Positions 11,704-23,558 of a DNA stretch of 64,000 nt are shown here, in pieces. Each line of letters begins with the position of its first letter. Positions within the stretch are counted from its first letter, which is position 1. The stretch spans positions 14,857,319 through 14,921,318 of the forward strand of contig CM072808.1 of the NCBI GenBank assembly GCA_037013495.1, written 5' to 3'. The translations under genes were made by a program, and so were the position numbers. This DNA comes from Hippophae tibetana (lineage: Eukaryota; Streptophyta; Magnoliopsida; Rosales; Elaeagnaceae). Below the pieces are notes generated by a model. That model ran no database searches. It was not told where the DNA came from and saw only the letters and a list, made by a program, of their open reading frames with translations.

Positions 11704-12327
11704 TTATTGAATCAAAAAGCAAATAAATTACAAAAACATAACTAGTTCTTCTCAAAAAGAGAAGAAATCTAAAACTAAGAGAAACTAACTAAGAAAATCT
11801 TAAAAACAAAGAAATGAGAGAAAGAAAGAGAAGAGAAGATGTGTTTTGAGGTGTGGTATGAAGTGAAGAGAATGGGGTATTTATAGGTGAGGATGGGAAG
11901 AAAAGTGGGTGAAAAAATGATAAAACAAATGGTGGAAACGCGGAGTGGTAAATGATGATTTCATTTTATGACATCAGCATGACGTGGGGGCGACTGCGCG
12001 CGGATTGGGGTATAGATTGCAGCGGCGCACGCGGGACTGGGCGGCGCGGTGGCGCGATTTCCTCTTCTTTGACCCATTTTTTCCATATTTTTTGACCTTT
12101 CCTCGTTTATTTATTAATATATTTGTGGTGTATTGCCTCCAGTATTCCTCTTTGAGTCTTTAAGTTATGTTTTTAAGAGAAAATACCTGAAAAATAATAA
12201 AAATACCTGTGATTCCGAAAAAGAGAAATTTATATAAATATTTGATAAAATCATATAAATATATATATTTTTAATCAATTAATGTGCATAAAATCATAGT
12301 AATTTTAGTGCTTTTGAGCACTCATCA
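11670..12327 (-). mobile_element. Family-A 5' LTR, first part only, fused to pol
   Basis: Minus-strand LTR from its TGATGAG end (12327) through the GC-rich island, TATA box and AATAAATGGG block, then directly into pol. The rest of the LTR, PBS, gag and protease are gone. The junction lies at about 11670: the first eleven codons of the pol ORF match the short ORF seen at this place in other LTRs. The bases beyond 12327 (GTCAT) are chromovirus integrase sequence. No matching target duplication was found beside 5352. Confidence 0.85.
11878..11885 (-). promoter_or_regulatory. LTR TATA box upstream of fused pol
   Basis: TATAAATA on the minus strand, about 175 bp upstream of the pol-fusion ATG at 11703. 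It could drive a transcript reading directly into RT. Confidence 0.65.
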
Positions 12328-14180
12328 GTCATCCATACAAAGCTTCATAAGGAACCCTTCCAATGTTGGCATGATTACTATTGTTGTAGGCAAACTCAAC
12401 CAATGGTAGGTTCTCACTCCAGTGTCCCTTCAATTCCAATGTTGGCATGATTACTATGATAAGTTGTGATATGTAGTAACTCTATACATAAAGCCTCTTA
12501 TACACATCTCCATAACCATGCCGTAAACTTTGGATCTCAGCCTAAAACAATTGACTTTGGGAGGCCATATAATCATACTATCTCCTAGATGTACAATTTA
12601 CTTGAAGAATTTATTGAATCTCGTGTTTTGACTAGAATTAAATGCACAAACTTTCTTAGATGATTGATAATTACCCATATGGAATCATGACCTTGAGAAG
12701 TTTATGGTAATCCTTGTATCAAATCCATACTTATGTCATCCCATTTCCATTTTGATACAAGGAGTGGTTGAAGTAACCCCACAGGTTTCTTGTGTTCTAC
12801 CTTAATTTTTTGACATATCATGCAATATGTCAAAAATTGAGCAACGCCTTTCTTCATTCCTTTCCACCAATAGGTCCTTTTTCAAATCATGATACATTTT
12901 TGTTCTCCCAATAAGTAACTTAAATTTTGACCTGTGTACTTCTCCCAAAATTTATTATCTCAAATAATCATTAGTAGGTGCCACAATCTTTCCATGGAAA
13001 CAAAACACTCCTTTATTGTAAGTCCATCCTTCCACCATCCCTCCTTCATTCATTTTACACCATACTTTACAAATTTTAAGATCATTTGATTGGATTGCTT
13101 TGATGTTCTCTATTAATGTACAACTAGCTATGAGGTTGTATATAAATACTTGTCTTCCATTTTCATACAAATTAAGCTCTTAACCTTCCACAATTCGAGT
13201 CTTTTTATAAGGATCCAACATAATTTGAACAATAAATCCTGACGTATAACTAAAAGCATCTACCTTAGTGTTAGCCTTGCCAAGATGATATTTCAAAATA
13301 AAGTCATAGTCTTGAGGATACTCTACCCAATTTCTTTGTCTCAAATTAAGTTCCTTTTGAATGAAAAGATACTTGAGACTCTTGTGGTCTAAGAAGATTT
13401 GAAATTTAACACCATAAAGGTAGCATCTCAACATCTTTAGACCGAAGAGCACTACTACTAACTCTAAGTCATGAGTTGGGTAGTTTCTTTTGTCAACCTT
13501 GAGTTATAGTGATCCATGGGCAAATCCTCAATCATTTTGCATTAAGACACACCCAAAGCCTTGTAATGAAGGATCTGTGAGGACCACGTAAAGTTCTGTA
13601 CTAACTTGTACAGTGAGAATTGGTGCTATCATCAGTCATGTTTTCAATTTAATACTTCTTCAATCTTGGAAGGATCTATAACAATTCCTCTTCTAGGTAT
13701 AACATGTACAAGGAATTTAACTTCGAAAAGCTAGAAGTCACACTTCTTGAACTTTTAATACAATTGATATTCCTTTAGAGTTTGTAATGTGATCCTAAGA
13801 CATTGTTCATGTTATTCATGAGTCCTTGAATAAATCAATATATCGTCAATAAATAAAATGTTAAATTGATCCAAGTAAGGTCAAAATACCCACTTCATTA
13901 AATCCATAAAAGCAACAAGAGCATTTGTCAATCCAAATGGCATGACACAAATTCAAAATTCCTATACCACTTATGGAAAATAGTTTGGGTATATTCAATC
14001 TCTAACCCTCAATTCCAAATTGAAGATCGATCTTTGAGAAGAAACTTACTCCTTTGAGTTGGTCAAATAATTCATTAATCCAAGGTAACAAATACTTATT
14101 CTTTATGGTCACCGTGTTCAATTGATGGTAATCAATGATGAGTTTGAAACTTCCTTCCCTCTTCTTGACAAAAAGAACAT
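12328..14180 (-). pseudogene. Chromovirus-type Ty3 pol, second part (RT, RNase H, integrase)
   Basis: Decayed minus-strand pol that continues the coding sequence ending at 18113. From the high-coordinate end: RT ([33 protein letters not shown], and an intact FIDDILIYS box near 13840-13855), RNase H (FQIFLDHKSLKYLFIQKELN, 13180-13452), linker, then integrase ending in EFAYNNSNHANIG and PYEALYG at 12328. Many stops and frameshifts are present. Integrase is cut by the family-A LTR ending at 12327 and its remainder is not found beyond 5352, so further rearrangement must have occurred. The chromovirus assignment rests on the RT motif style. Confidence 0.85.
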
Positions 14181-14185
14181 GTGCT
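14181..14185. repeat. Target site duplication, left copy
   Basis: GTGCT immediately before the LTR start at 14186, matching GTGCT at 18113-18117. Collapsing the two copies puts the chromovirus RT back in one frame, which confirms the insertion boundaries. Confidence 0.95.
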
Positions 14186-14961
14186 TGATGAGTGCTCAAA
14201 AAGCACTAAATTACCATGATTTTATCCACATTAATTTATTAAAAATATATATATTTATATGATTTTATCATATATTTATATAAGTCTATCTTTTCGGAAT
14301 CACATGTATTTTTATTATTTTTCAGGTATTTTCGCTTAAAATCGTAACTTAAAAACTCAAAAAGGAATACTAGAGGCAATACATCACAAATATATTCATA
14401 AATAAATGAGGAAAAGTCAACAAATAGGGAAAAATTGGACAAAATGGGTCAAAAAGGTCAAAAATATCAAAAAGGAGGAAATCGCACACGTAGCCGCCCA
14501 GCCGCGCCAAGCAGTCGCGCGCGCCCACGTCCATCAGCACCCATTCCCGTGCGTGTCTCTGCACGCCTCTGCTACTTTCCGCACGTACCATTGCACACCC
14601 CAGCTTCAGTCTGCATGCGACGTTGCCCATCTGCGCCCCATTCCGCGCGCACCGCCGCACCCTACGACAACATGACATCATCAATGACATCATCAATCAC
14701 TACTCCGCGTTTCCTCCATTTTTAACCATTTTTTACCCATTTTTTATTCCTTTCCTCACCTATAAATACGCACATTCTCTTCATAACTAAACACACCTCA
14801 AAACAAATCTTCTCTTCTCTTTCTTTCTCTCATTTCTTAGTTTTTAAGTTTTTCTTAGTTTTTAGTTTTTCTTAGTTAGTTTCTCTTAGTTTTAGACTTC
14901 TTCTCTTTTTGAGAAGAACTAGTTATGTTTTTGTAATTTATTTTCTTTTTGATTTAATAAA
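14186..14961 (+). mobile_element. Family-A 5' LTR, first part
   Basis: Starts TGATGAGTGCTC. It has the GC-rich island (about 14480-14670), TATAAATA at 14761 and the CT-rich leader, then stops within GATTTAATAAAG where it joins interior sequence. The shared ATAAA at the join suggests a microhomology deletion. Confidence 0.85.
14761..14768 (+). promoter_or_regulatory. LTR TATA box
   Basis: TATAAATA preceded by CTCACC and followed by the TCTTCTC leader, as in the other family-A LTRs. Two ATGACATCATCA copies lie about 80 bp upstream. Confidence 0.7.
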
Positions 14962-15387
14962 GAGAAATTATATTAAACCCAAAATCGGTGTTTATGAATT
15001 TATTTTAGTGGAGACTACCTTTGTTAGATGTAATTTGAGCCTAATTTCCTTTATTCAGAGTGAAATATATATTTTTTCTACTCCAAACACATTTCTTATT
15101 TCTTCAATTTTTTAGATGATCTCTATAGGTATTAGCATTGAATGTATGAATTTTTTTTCTCATCTTAATAAAGTATCGTATATTTTTTATTATTATTTTT
15201 GCTTAGATTAAATTATTTGAGTAGAAATTAATAGTATATGCTTATATCTCATTCATGCATGACTGCTACAAAATAAAAGAGACATATCTGGGGTTACCTA
15301 AACCAAAATCAAACAAAAAAGCCACAAAAATAACCACACACCAAAATCCTAAAAAAAAATGTACAATTTGTACATGGGTTAACTCTC

Positions 15388-15426
<39 letters not shown>

Positions 15427-16318
15427 AAAAATATCTTCAGAAAAAATAGAGAGATAAAGAATATATAGTATAATCTACATACTATGACCCACATTGCCTA
15501 CAAAGTTGTGAGTGAAGGCTAATTACAAAAGAAAGATATAGGAAGTAATTCCCTAAAAAGTCATTGCACTTTCTTCATTTGTAAAAGGCATATATCTTGA
15601 AATTCTTTCTTAATGAGTTTGATTTATGCATGAAAATAATTTTTATATATGATATCTTTATAATTTATACATTCGATTCCTTTCATGAGATCAACATCAA
15701 AATAATACTTTAAGTCTTGATTCTTTATACATATGCAAACATATTAGTTCATTTCTCTACATCAACTCTTTCCCATATAAATTAGTATGAGTGTTTTGAG
15801 AGTATTAACTAGTGAGGAATAGAATCGAAGCGAATTCAGATTCTAGACACTGAAATTGGGTGAAATTAAATTGATACATTTTTTATATGAAATATGAAAA
15901 CGATTTTTGACTAATTATTATAATAAATCATAATTGTTTAAGAAGATTAAAATAACTTATGCTTGAGATTTTAATTATGATCTTAAAGGAGATTAAAAAG
16001 TATGAGACATTTTTGTGATATGTTGTTTTCTTTTATTCTTAAAAGTTAATTTTTGATTTTGTTGTAATTTGAGTTTTTAAGTTGATTGTTTTTATTATTT
16101 CTTTTAATTTTTACATTTAGTTCAATGTTTGTGGGTAACATTACTGAAAACTCTCACGAGACTCAAACTCATCCACTACGGCAACCTAGGCGTTTAAAAG
16201 CTTGTTACATAGGCTAAATGCAACCGTGTCAATCCACGGAAGTGATTTAGGATAATTTAATTTATAGTTTTTATCGCTTCTCTTGCTAAGGGACTAGCAA
16301 GAAGCTAGTTAGGGGTTA
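14962..16318 (+). other. Family-A 3' noncoding interior with PPT
   Basis: Same noncoding block as 6812-8502 in the other orientation, joined directly to the truncated LTR. It contains an (AT)n tract at 15389-15424. It ends in a hairpin TCTTGCTA-AGGGAC-TAGCAAGA (16281-16302) and the PPT variant AGTTAGGGGTTA that abuts the LTR at 16319. No gene is seen. Confidence 0.85.
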
Positions 16319-18112
16319 TGATGAGTGCTCAAAAAGAACTAAAATTACCATGATTTTATGCACTTAAATTGATTAAAAATATATATATTTATATGATTTT
16401 ACCATATATTTATACAAATCTATCTTTTCGGAATCACGGGTATTTTTATTGTTTTGTAGGTAATTTCGCTTAAAAACGTACCTTAAAGACTCAAAAAGGA
16501 ATACTGGAGGCAATACATTACAAATATATTCATAAATAAATTAGGAAAATCAACAAATATGGAAAAATTGAACAAATGGGTCCAAAAGGTCAAAAATGTC
16601 AAAAAGGAGGAAATCGTGCACGCAGCCGTGCCGAGTAGCCGCACGTCCCCGCGCCCATCAGCGCCCAGTCCCACGCGCGTCTCTGCGTACCCCTACTCCA
16701 GTACGTGCGCACCGCTGCCCATCTGTGCCCCATTCCGCGCGCACCGCCGCACCCTACGTCAACATGACGTCAGCAATCACTACTTCACGTTTCCTCCATT
16801 TTTAATCATTTTTTCACCCACTTTTTATTCCTTTCCTCACCTATAAATACCCTAACTCTATTCATAACTAAACACATGTCAAAACACATCTTCTCTTCTC
16901 TTTCTTTCTTTCATTTCTTAGTTTTTAAGTTTTTCTTAGTTTTTAGCTTTTCTTAGTTAGTTTCTCTTAGTTTTAGAGTTCTTTTCTTTTTTAGAAGAAC
17001 TAGTTATATTTTTGTAATTTATTTGCTTTTTTATTCAATAAATGGGAGTGCAAATTCTGTGTGGAGTTTTTCCAGCAACGGGAATAGCATCAAAGTACTG
17101 TAAGGATTTTATTTTCTTTACAGTTATTTTTTATGCTTTATTCTTATGTTATATTTAATTTGTCTATGATTAAATTTAACTTTGTAGGCTGTTTGTAAAC
17201 ATGATATAATAATAACGTTGTTATGCTTGCGAAATATTAAATAAGTAAAAATCTCTAAAATGAATTGATTTTATTTTTATTCAAGATTTTATATTAAGAA
17301 TTTTAGAGAGAAATATATTATTTTTCATTACAAACTTAAATCTGAAAATTAGATTTTAAGGTTTAGTTATCCTGTCTAATTTAGAGTAGTGCTCTTTTAT
17401 TTGTTGGTACAATCGCCCGGTAGTTAGAGTGAAGCTCTATTTCAAAAGTTTTTATAAGAATTATTATCTGAAAATGTATTGACAACATGTTTTCAGTAGT
17501 GGTTTTAAAACTTGAAAGTTAGTACTCGGATAACTAAATTCTTAGGTTTAATTTTGACACCATGAATAAAGTTTAAATTGTCTAACCCCACCAAAGGTGG
17601 CATTTAAATGGTTCATTTTCAATCTCCTAGATAAAGGAATTAATTTAATTAACCAAATTAGTTATCAACCCCACTCATAGGTTTTAATTGATTTGTTTAG
17701 TTAACAAAGAATATCTAATCCCACCAAAGATGGTATTCATATAAAAAAGAGAGAATCAATAAATATCAATTCATATCTTTAATAACCTAAATAATATGAG
17801 CAAGCATAATTAACTTAGTTATTATATCCATAAATACTCCACTATTATAAATGATAAAATTTGCATAAATATTTATTGAATATTTGTCTATGTTTATTTT
17901 TATGTTCTTAGATTAGAAACACAAAAACCAAAATATCGTGACAGGATGTTTAGAATTTAATTTCGTTTTTAAAAGTTTGAATAATAAATTAAAAACCACA
18001 TACATTCCTTCCTTAGATACTCCCTTTACGAAATGATTCGTGCACTTGCAAGAGTTTTATAAATATAAAACCAAAGTATTGGCAGGATCGGCGATGCTGG
18101 TTCTACTCATCA
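16319..18112 (+). mobile_element. Family-A 3' LTR, full length
   Basis: 1,794 bp from TGATGAGTGCTC to CTACTCATCA. It contains the GC-rich island (about 16615-16760), a TGACGTCA site, the TATA box, an AATAAATGGG block with a short ORF, and the CACC..GGTG palindromes. It is the best full-length LTR reference in the window together with 35490-37363. Confidence 0.95.
16842..16849 (+). promoter_or_regulatory. LTR TATA box
   Basis: TATAAATA in CACCTATAAATACC, about 80 bp after a TGACGTCA site and followed by a CT-rich leader. Confidence 0.75.
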
Positions 18113-18117
18113 GTGCT
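18113..18117. repeat. Target site duplication, right copy
   Basis: GTGCT, identical to 14181-14185. It belongs to the SP-G-A motif of the interrupted RT; the Trp codon expected there now reads TAG. Confidence 0.95.
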
Positions 18118-19985
18118 CCCTAGGGTGATAAACCCAATTGAATGAATCATTTTACCAATAGCTCATCTAAGTGATCCTTTAGTTCTTGTTTTTCTATAGG
18201 TGCTATACGATAAGGAGTTATGAATATTGGTATAGTTCTTGGATACAACTCGATCACAAAATCAATTTCTCGAGCTAGAGGGAGTCTAGGTATTTCTTTT
18301 GGTAACACATCCCAATATTCACTTACCATTGGTATCTATGCTAAACTTCTTCCATTGTCTATGCCTACTTCTAGAGAATTTAGAAGAGCCTTACTTGCCT
18401 TGTTTTTTCTTCACCTAGGTAACATTTAAGGAAAACACTAGAAGGGCTTACATCTTTTTCACCATAAAATTGAACTTCTATGCCTTTAAGAGTTTTGATG
18501 ATAACCCTTTTTCAAAGAATTTTACAATGGCTTGATACTTGGTCAGCCTGTCCATTCCTAAAATGATGTTGAAATAACTCATATCGAGTATAACAATATC
18601 TTCTAGGAATGGATGAGCATTGAAACCGATCAAATTTTTTTTACAAATATACGAGATATTCGAATAGGCTCTGAAATGAGTATTCAAGGTAATAGGGTTT
18701 TCAATGACTTCATAATCAAGTTTTAACATTTGGGCACAAGCTAATGAAATGAATGAATTAGTGGCATAAGTATCAAAAAGTACTCAAACTAAACTTCCAT
18801 AACATCATTGATTTTGGATCCTCCTTTTCTATTTGCTATCACAAAGGCATGACCTTGCATTCCTTATTCCTGAGTGGAAACTCCTTTACCCTGCTCCTTT
18901 TCATTAGGAAAATGGTAGACATTGAAAATATGGTGTCATATTGGAAGGTAGTGAGAAAGATTACTTAAGAGGCTTGTAGGATCTTGAGGACTATTCTTGC
19001 AATGATATTCTCAATTGTAAAAACTTCTATTAAGGTTGTTGATCAGTTTGTAAAGTTGACACTTGAGAATTCCACCTAGTATTTGAAGCTACAAAACTAA
19101 AAATTGACTATGATCCTCTTCTATATTGTCCAGTGATAAGCTAAGGATAGTTGTAGTTAATATGTCTTGGTTAGTTTCATTTGTAACAAGTATAAGGGTG
19201 ATACCGAGGACTTCCAAATGATTTACTATCTGACGATCCATTGCGTTATTTCCTTTGCCAAAATGTCTTCTTTAATTTTCCTTTATCCTTGGTCTTTTGA
19301 TATGTTATATGGTTACCTTTAATTGATATTCATTTCCTTGTTTGACTCTATATGCTATGGAAACTGTTATATTGTAGATCTGTACACCTTGATACATTAG
19401 CTACATATGTATGTTATCTCGTAGAACTATCAAAAACTTTGTAGCCTTGTCTGAATCTCTTTCTTCTAATTGTTTTTGCAAATATTGAAAATTGATTAAA
19501 ATGATTCTCATATTATGTGATGGTCATGTCATCTTGCTTAAGATTCATAAATACAACCACCCTAATAGCTTTTACAGTTTCGCTGAAGAATCTTTCATAA
19601 AACAACTCCTCTAATTCTTCACATGTGACTGTCTCAAAATCTCTTTCTCTACTAACAGATTCCAACCAATAATTAACTTGTCTATTTAGTTTTCATGTAG
19701 CTAAACTAGCTCTAAAATACATTGGAATATCTAGAGCGTCCATCTTCTTCTTAATTTCTTGAACCCATCCTTTGGCAATGTCATGATTGAGAGTACCATA
19801 ATAGAAAGGTGGCCTAATTTTCTCAAATCTTTGAGGTAATAAGCTATACCTATTTCCTCAAGTTCTCCATCCTGAGTAATCAATCTTTGTAGTGCATGTG
19901 ATAAACCACGATTTTCATTTTCCTCCTGTGTGATTTTCTCTATAACTTCCCTTATGGGTGGGTTTTTTGTGACCTTTCATTTTGG
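18118..19985 (-). pseudogene. Chromovirus-type Ty3 gag, protease and start of RT
   Basis: Minus-strand first half of the split chromovirus. Gag (about 19985-19260) reads FYYGTLNHDIAKGWVQEIKK, NYWLESVSRERDF and ELEELFYERFFSETVKA, the usual capsid layout. Protease (about 18785-18478) has FDTYATNSFIS where DTGATHSFIS would be usual, so the catalytic DTG reads DTY; VILDMSYFNIILGMDRL follows. RT starts in 18329-18147 (VLPKEIPRLPLAREIDFVI, PYRIAPIEKQELKDHLDELL). Stops and frameshifts are frequent in gag. The reading continues at 14180 after the inserted element. Confidence 0.85.
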
Positions 19986-20061
19986 AAGCATGTTGAGAAA
20001 AATAGTTCAAAAATATTTAAAAGATTATGAATGAATATTATTCCAGGGAGATCAAAACCAT

Positions 20062-20073
20062 GCCTTAATACCA
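20062..20073 (-). other. Chromovirus primer binding site (degenerate)
   Basis: Minus-strand TGGTATTAAGGC, compared with the usual initiator-Met site TGGTATCAGAGC. It lies between the gag remnant and LTR-like sequence, as expected. Confidence 0.6.
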
Positions 20074-20077
20074 AACT

Positions 20078-21700
20078 TTCATGCTCTAATTTAAAAAGTT
20101 CATTTTAACAAAACTTCAATTTAATTTGAGATATCCCAATTTAAAAACATAGTTTAACATAACTATCTAAATAAAAATTCATAAAATACAAATATAGGAT
20201 TTATTTTACATCACATCTCAGCATATACTCCAAAGAAAGGTTACAATATGAAATATAGATTTAACCTGAAGTTCTCTTCTTTTTCTTCATCTTTGAGTCA
20301 TACACCACTTTGTAAAATCTTAATCTCAAGGTAAGGGGAAAAATAGGGTGTGCTATAAGTATCTCAATAAAAGTCTACTCTATTATATGTTTTCAATAAA
20401 TAATCATTCATAATACATGTTGTTTATTAATAAAATTTCATGAATAGTAATCATTATCAATATACGACATGTATCATCTCACTTGGGGAGAAACCGAGGG
20501 AAAGTACAATATAGGTATTCCAACGCATGCTCATCCAATATAAAATATGCTATGATATAAATCCAATGCATCAAATAAAACTCCATATTTATTAGCCATC
20601 CAAATACATAGGCACATGTGCAGTCAAACTCTGAGATGTATGTGGTTCCAATTTTGACACCATGTACGATCATGATACATTGGGCATATGTATCTATCAA
20701 ATCATGCCGTATAGGCTCTCTTCTACTAGTAGGTCAACTCCAAATATAATGGGAAGTCCAACTCTAAGGCCCATGTTTTCTCAACGAATCCATAACAAAC
20801 GAGAAACACATGGGAGTCCAAATTTGAGGCTCATATTCCATCACAATACTTCAGTTACATATGGACACCATAGATAGATAAATCTCCAAAGATACATGGG
20901 TATGTAATATGTACCTGTAGTCTGTTAGAATCAGTCTGCTACAACCAGTAGCCCATGAGTACCATACTCTGCAAGACTCCCCACTAATAAAATCATTATC
21001 ATGATGCATGTATAAAATTCTTGAATGTCATATCATATTTTCAATGTCCATTTCATATGAACATTCAATATTCGTCTATTTATACCAAATATTTTCAATG
21101 TAAGCATAATAAAACATTTTATGATGAGTATCTCAATCTAAAAAACATTTACAACATTATAAATTTAATCATAAAATAATGGCATCTATTTTTCCACTTT
21201 TATCCATAATATATGAGCATGACAACTTGTTATAAAAATAATACATGAATTTAAAAAGCTAGAATAAGAACCCCTACCTCGAATCCTTGACACGAATACT
21301 CAGATATTCATCCCCGAAATGCTCTCCAAATTGTGCCAAAAAGTCTGAGCAACTTAGGGAGAAGATATACTAGAGTGTGGGAGAAAGTAGGAAAGGAAAA
21401 ATATGAGAAAATGGGTGGCTCGACCACCAATTTATAGCCAACCAAGGGATCTCACTAGCAGTGGCAACGATATGGCAACGAGTTGGTGGTTGCGAGGTGG
21501 TGAAGGTTATACTTAATTTTTTTCATTCGATCTAATTTTTCATACAAATTTTTCCCATTTCATCCTGACATTATAAAACATTGTTTATAATTTCTTTTTA
21601 AGTACTATAATTATTTATACTAAAATTAAGGGGTTTTATAAATATGTAATGTTTCATATACTTGTATATTTATTTTATCTTTTATTTTTTCTATTTGACA
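20078..21700 (-). mobile_element. Probable chromovirus 5' LTR
   Basis: Noncoding region upstream of the degenerate PBS. It has a minus-strand TATA-like box (TATAAA, 21431-21436) after a GC-richer stretch, and a CACTTTGTAAAATCTTAATC block of the kind found in the R/U5 part of such LTRs. No partner LTR is present in the window, so the outer boundary is a guess. Confidence 0.5.
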
Positions 21701-21799
21701 TGTAATTTTAATTTCTGTTTTTATAAGTTTATATGAGGTAGGATGTCCTTAGGGTACCATCTCATACCTTAAATAATATAAATAGACCTAATAGACTGT

Positions 21800-22690
21800 T
21801 AAAAAGGCTAGACTTTGAGGTCCCATAATCTATAGTTGAACAAATATTTGAACCAAACATTGATCCTATGCCTAAACCCACAAATATGGGAGAAAATCCA
21901 CCATTTAGAGAAACCACTATGAAGAAGTATGCAAAGCCAGTAATTAAAACTACTATTGCCTAAATCTAATTGGGTGAACTATGAACTAAGAAACATTCAT
22001 TTTTCCATGTTATCTTCCTTTAATGGACTACCTAATAAAGACTCACTATCTTTCCCTACACCCTAAAAGACAAGACCAAGACATGGCTAATGTCACTCCC
22101 TCTAAGTTTCCTGATGACCTCGAAGTATGTTTAAAATAAATTTATGGGAAAATTCTATTCCCATAAAAAAATCAAATGTGATAGCAAAGATTTCTACTTT
22201 CTCTTTTATGGAGGGAGAACCTTTCCAAGAAGCATGTGATAGATTCAAACACTTTCTAACTCAATATCCCTATCACAACTATCCTCTATAGCTATAAAAC
22301 TAGTTTTTCTATGATGGATTGACACAACAATATCACTTCATCATTTACAACGATGTTGGAGAGCTCTTGAGTGAGGAAAGTAGGAGTCCATGAAATAGAA
22401 TCTGATACTAAAGTTCAAATATAGCTTGCTCAATTAACGAAACAAGTTTCACTTCTTACCATATATACCACAAAAAATAAAGAACATTATGGCTTATGTA
22501 GTACTTTAGGACATGGTACTGATGCCTATCCCTATCAAGTCGAATCAAATGTTGGACTTAAGTAGGTTAAAATGTTGGGGAGTTACTAGCAATGACCAAG
22601 GTACAATTTCAATGCAAATACCTATAACCTAGGGTGGAAGAATCATCTCAATTTCTCCTAGAGTATAGATGAAGTAGCTAACTGAGCACT
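21800..22690 (+). pseudogene. Athila-type gag remnant (old copy)
   Basis: Heavily mutated plus-strand gag. Fragments in shifting frames match the gag at 4219-5085: a GLPNKDSLSF segment, TWLMSLPSKFPDDLEV, YGKILFP, then FLLSL.WREN and a C-terminal part with a KQVSLLT-type stretch and a decayed zinc-knuckle region (about 22500). Unlike the 4219 copy it keeps part of the N-terminal half. No 5' LTR or PBS is recognisable upstream. Confidence 0.7.
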
Positions 22691-23558
22691 TACACATGCA
22701 AGGTAAAGAATAGTTTTCAAGTCAAAAAATAACATAACTCAATAATGTAGGGATATTGAGTTTAAAAAATAATCAAATCTCTTAAGCAACGTTTCACTAA
22801 AGACGGTAAATAGAGTCTTGGATGGATGGTAACCCACTATTTTATTTTATTTTATTATTACTTTAATTTAAATTAAATTCATAGATAATTGTTTTTATTA
22901 TTTTATTGTTTTATTATAGGTATAGATTTTTGGGACTATTTTATTATTATTGGAATAATCATATAAGAAAGAGGGAGTAATGTAAAACTTAGTGTGAAGA
23001 AAAAGAGTGTTTCATGATGCGACATGCTTTTATTTGTGCTATGACATGGGTGTTTCTGATCAACTTAGATTGAAGTTCAATAGTTTATGTCATAACATGC
23101 TTTTATTGTGCCCCATGGCCTGCAAGCTAATTCTGGCCAGAAATACCTCCCTACTCGAAAACACACAAAATTTCTCTCATTTTCTCTCTTCTTCTTAACA
23201 AACCCTAAATTTTCTCTCCCACCAAAAACCTTAAAACCCTCAAAAATCTTACTTTTCTTCCATAATATTTCAAAACCTTTTTACAAAAATCACTTTCCTA
23301 ACCTTTTCTACCAATTCCCTAAAGAATTCTTCATTTTCGTCATTCAAAAACAACACATGTAGAAGTTCATAAATTTTTAGAATTTAACTCTTACAATTAT
23401 ATTCTCTTAATTCTTTGGATTATTTGAGAATTATTAAGAGTTCCAACCCCTAAATAGGACAAAGAGCGGTAAGAAATATTTTGAAATAAATTGCTTTGTG
23501 TTGTTTTCATCTGGATTATCTAAGAATCTCTAAATTTAGATATTGTTAAATTTTTGAG
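22691..23558 (+). other. Post-gag noncoding region
   Basis: Contains the ATTGAGTTT..AAGCAACGTTTCACTAAAGACGG block (about 22750-22810) shared with the other family-A copies. Two similar ACATGCTTTTAT segments lie near 23022 and 23097. A CT-rich stretch without a clear gene follows. Confidence 0.55.

Larger units (their letters stand above)
14186..18112 (+). mobile_element. Family-A element inserted in chromovirus RT, internally deleted
   Basis: A 3.9-kb plus-strand element: truncated 5' LTR (14186-14961), 3' noncoding interior (14962-16318), PPT, full 3' LTR (16319-18112). The rest of the 5' LTR, the PBS, gag and pol are deleted. The flanks carry a perfect 5-bp duplication GTGCT. It sits in the reverse orientation to the host chromovirus. 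Confidence 0.95.

Noticed and set aside
20479..20877. Short opposed ORFs in the chromovirus LTR region
   Set aside because: No domain, overlapping on both strands, in sequence that looks like an LTR.
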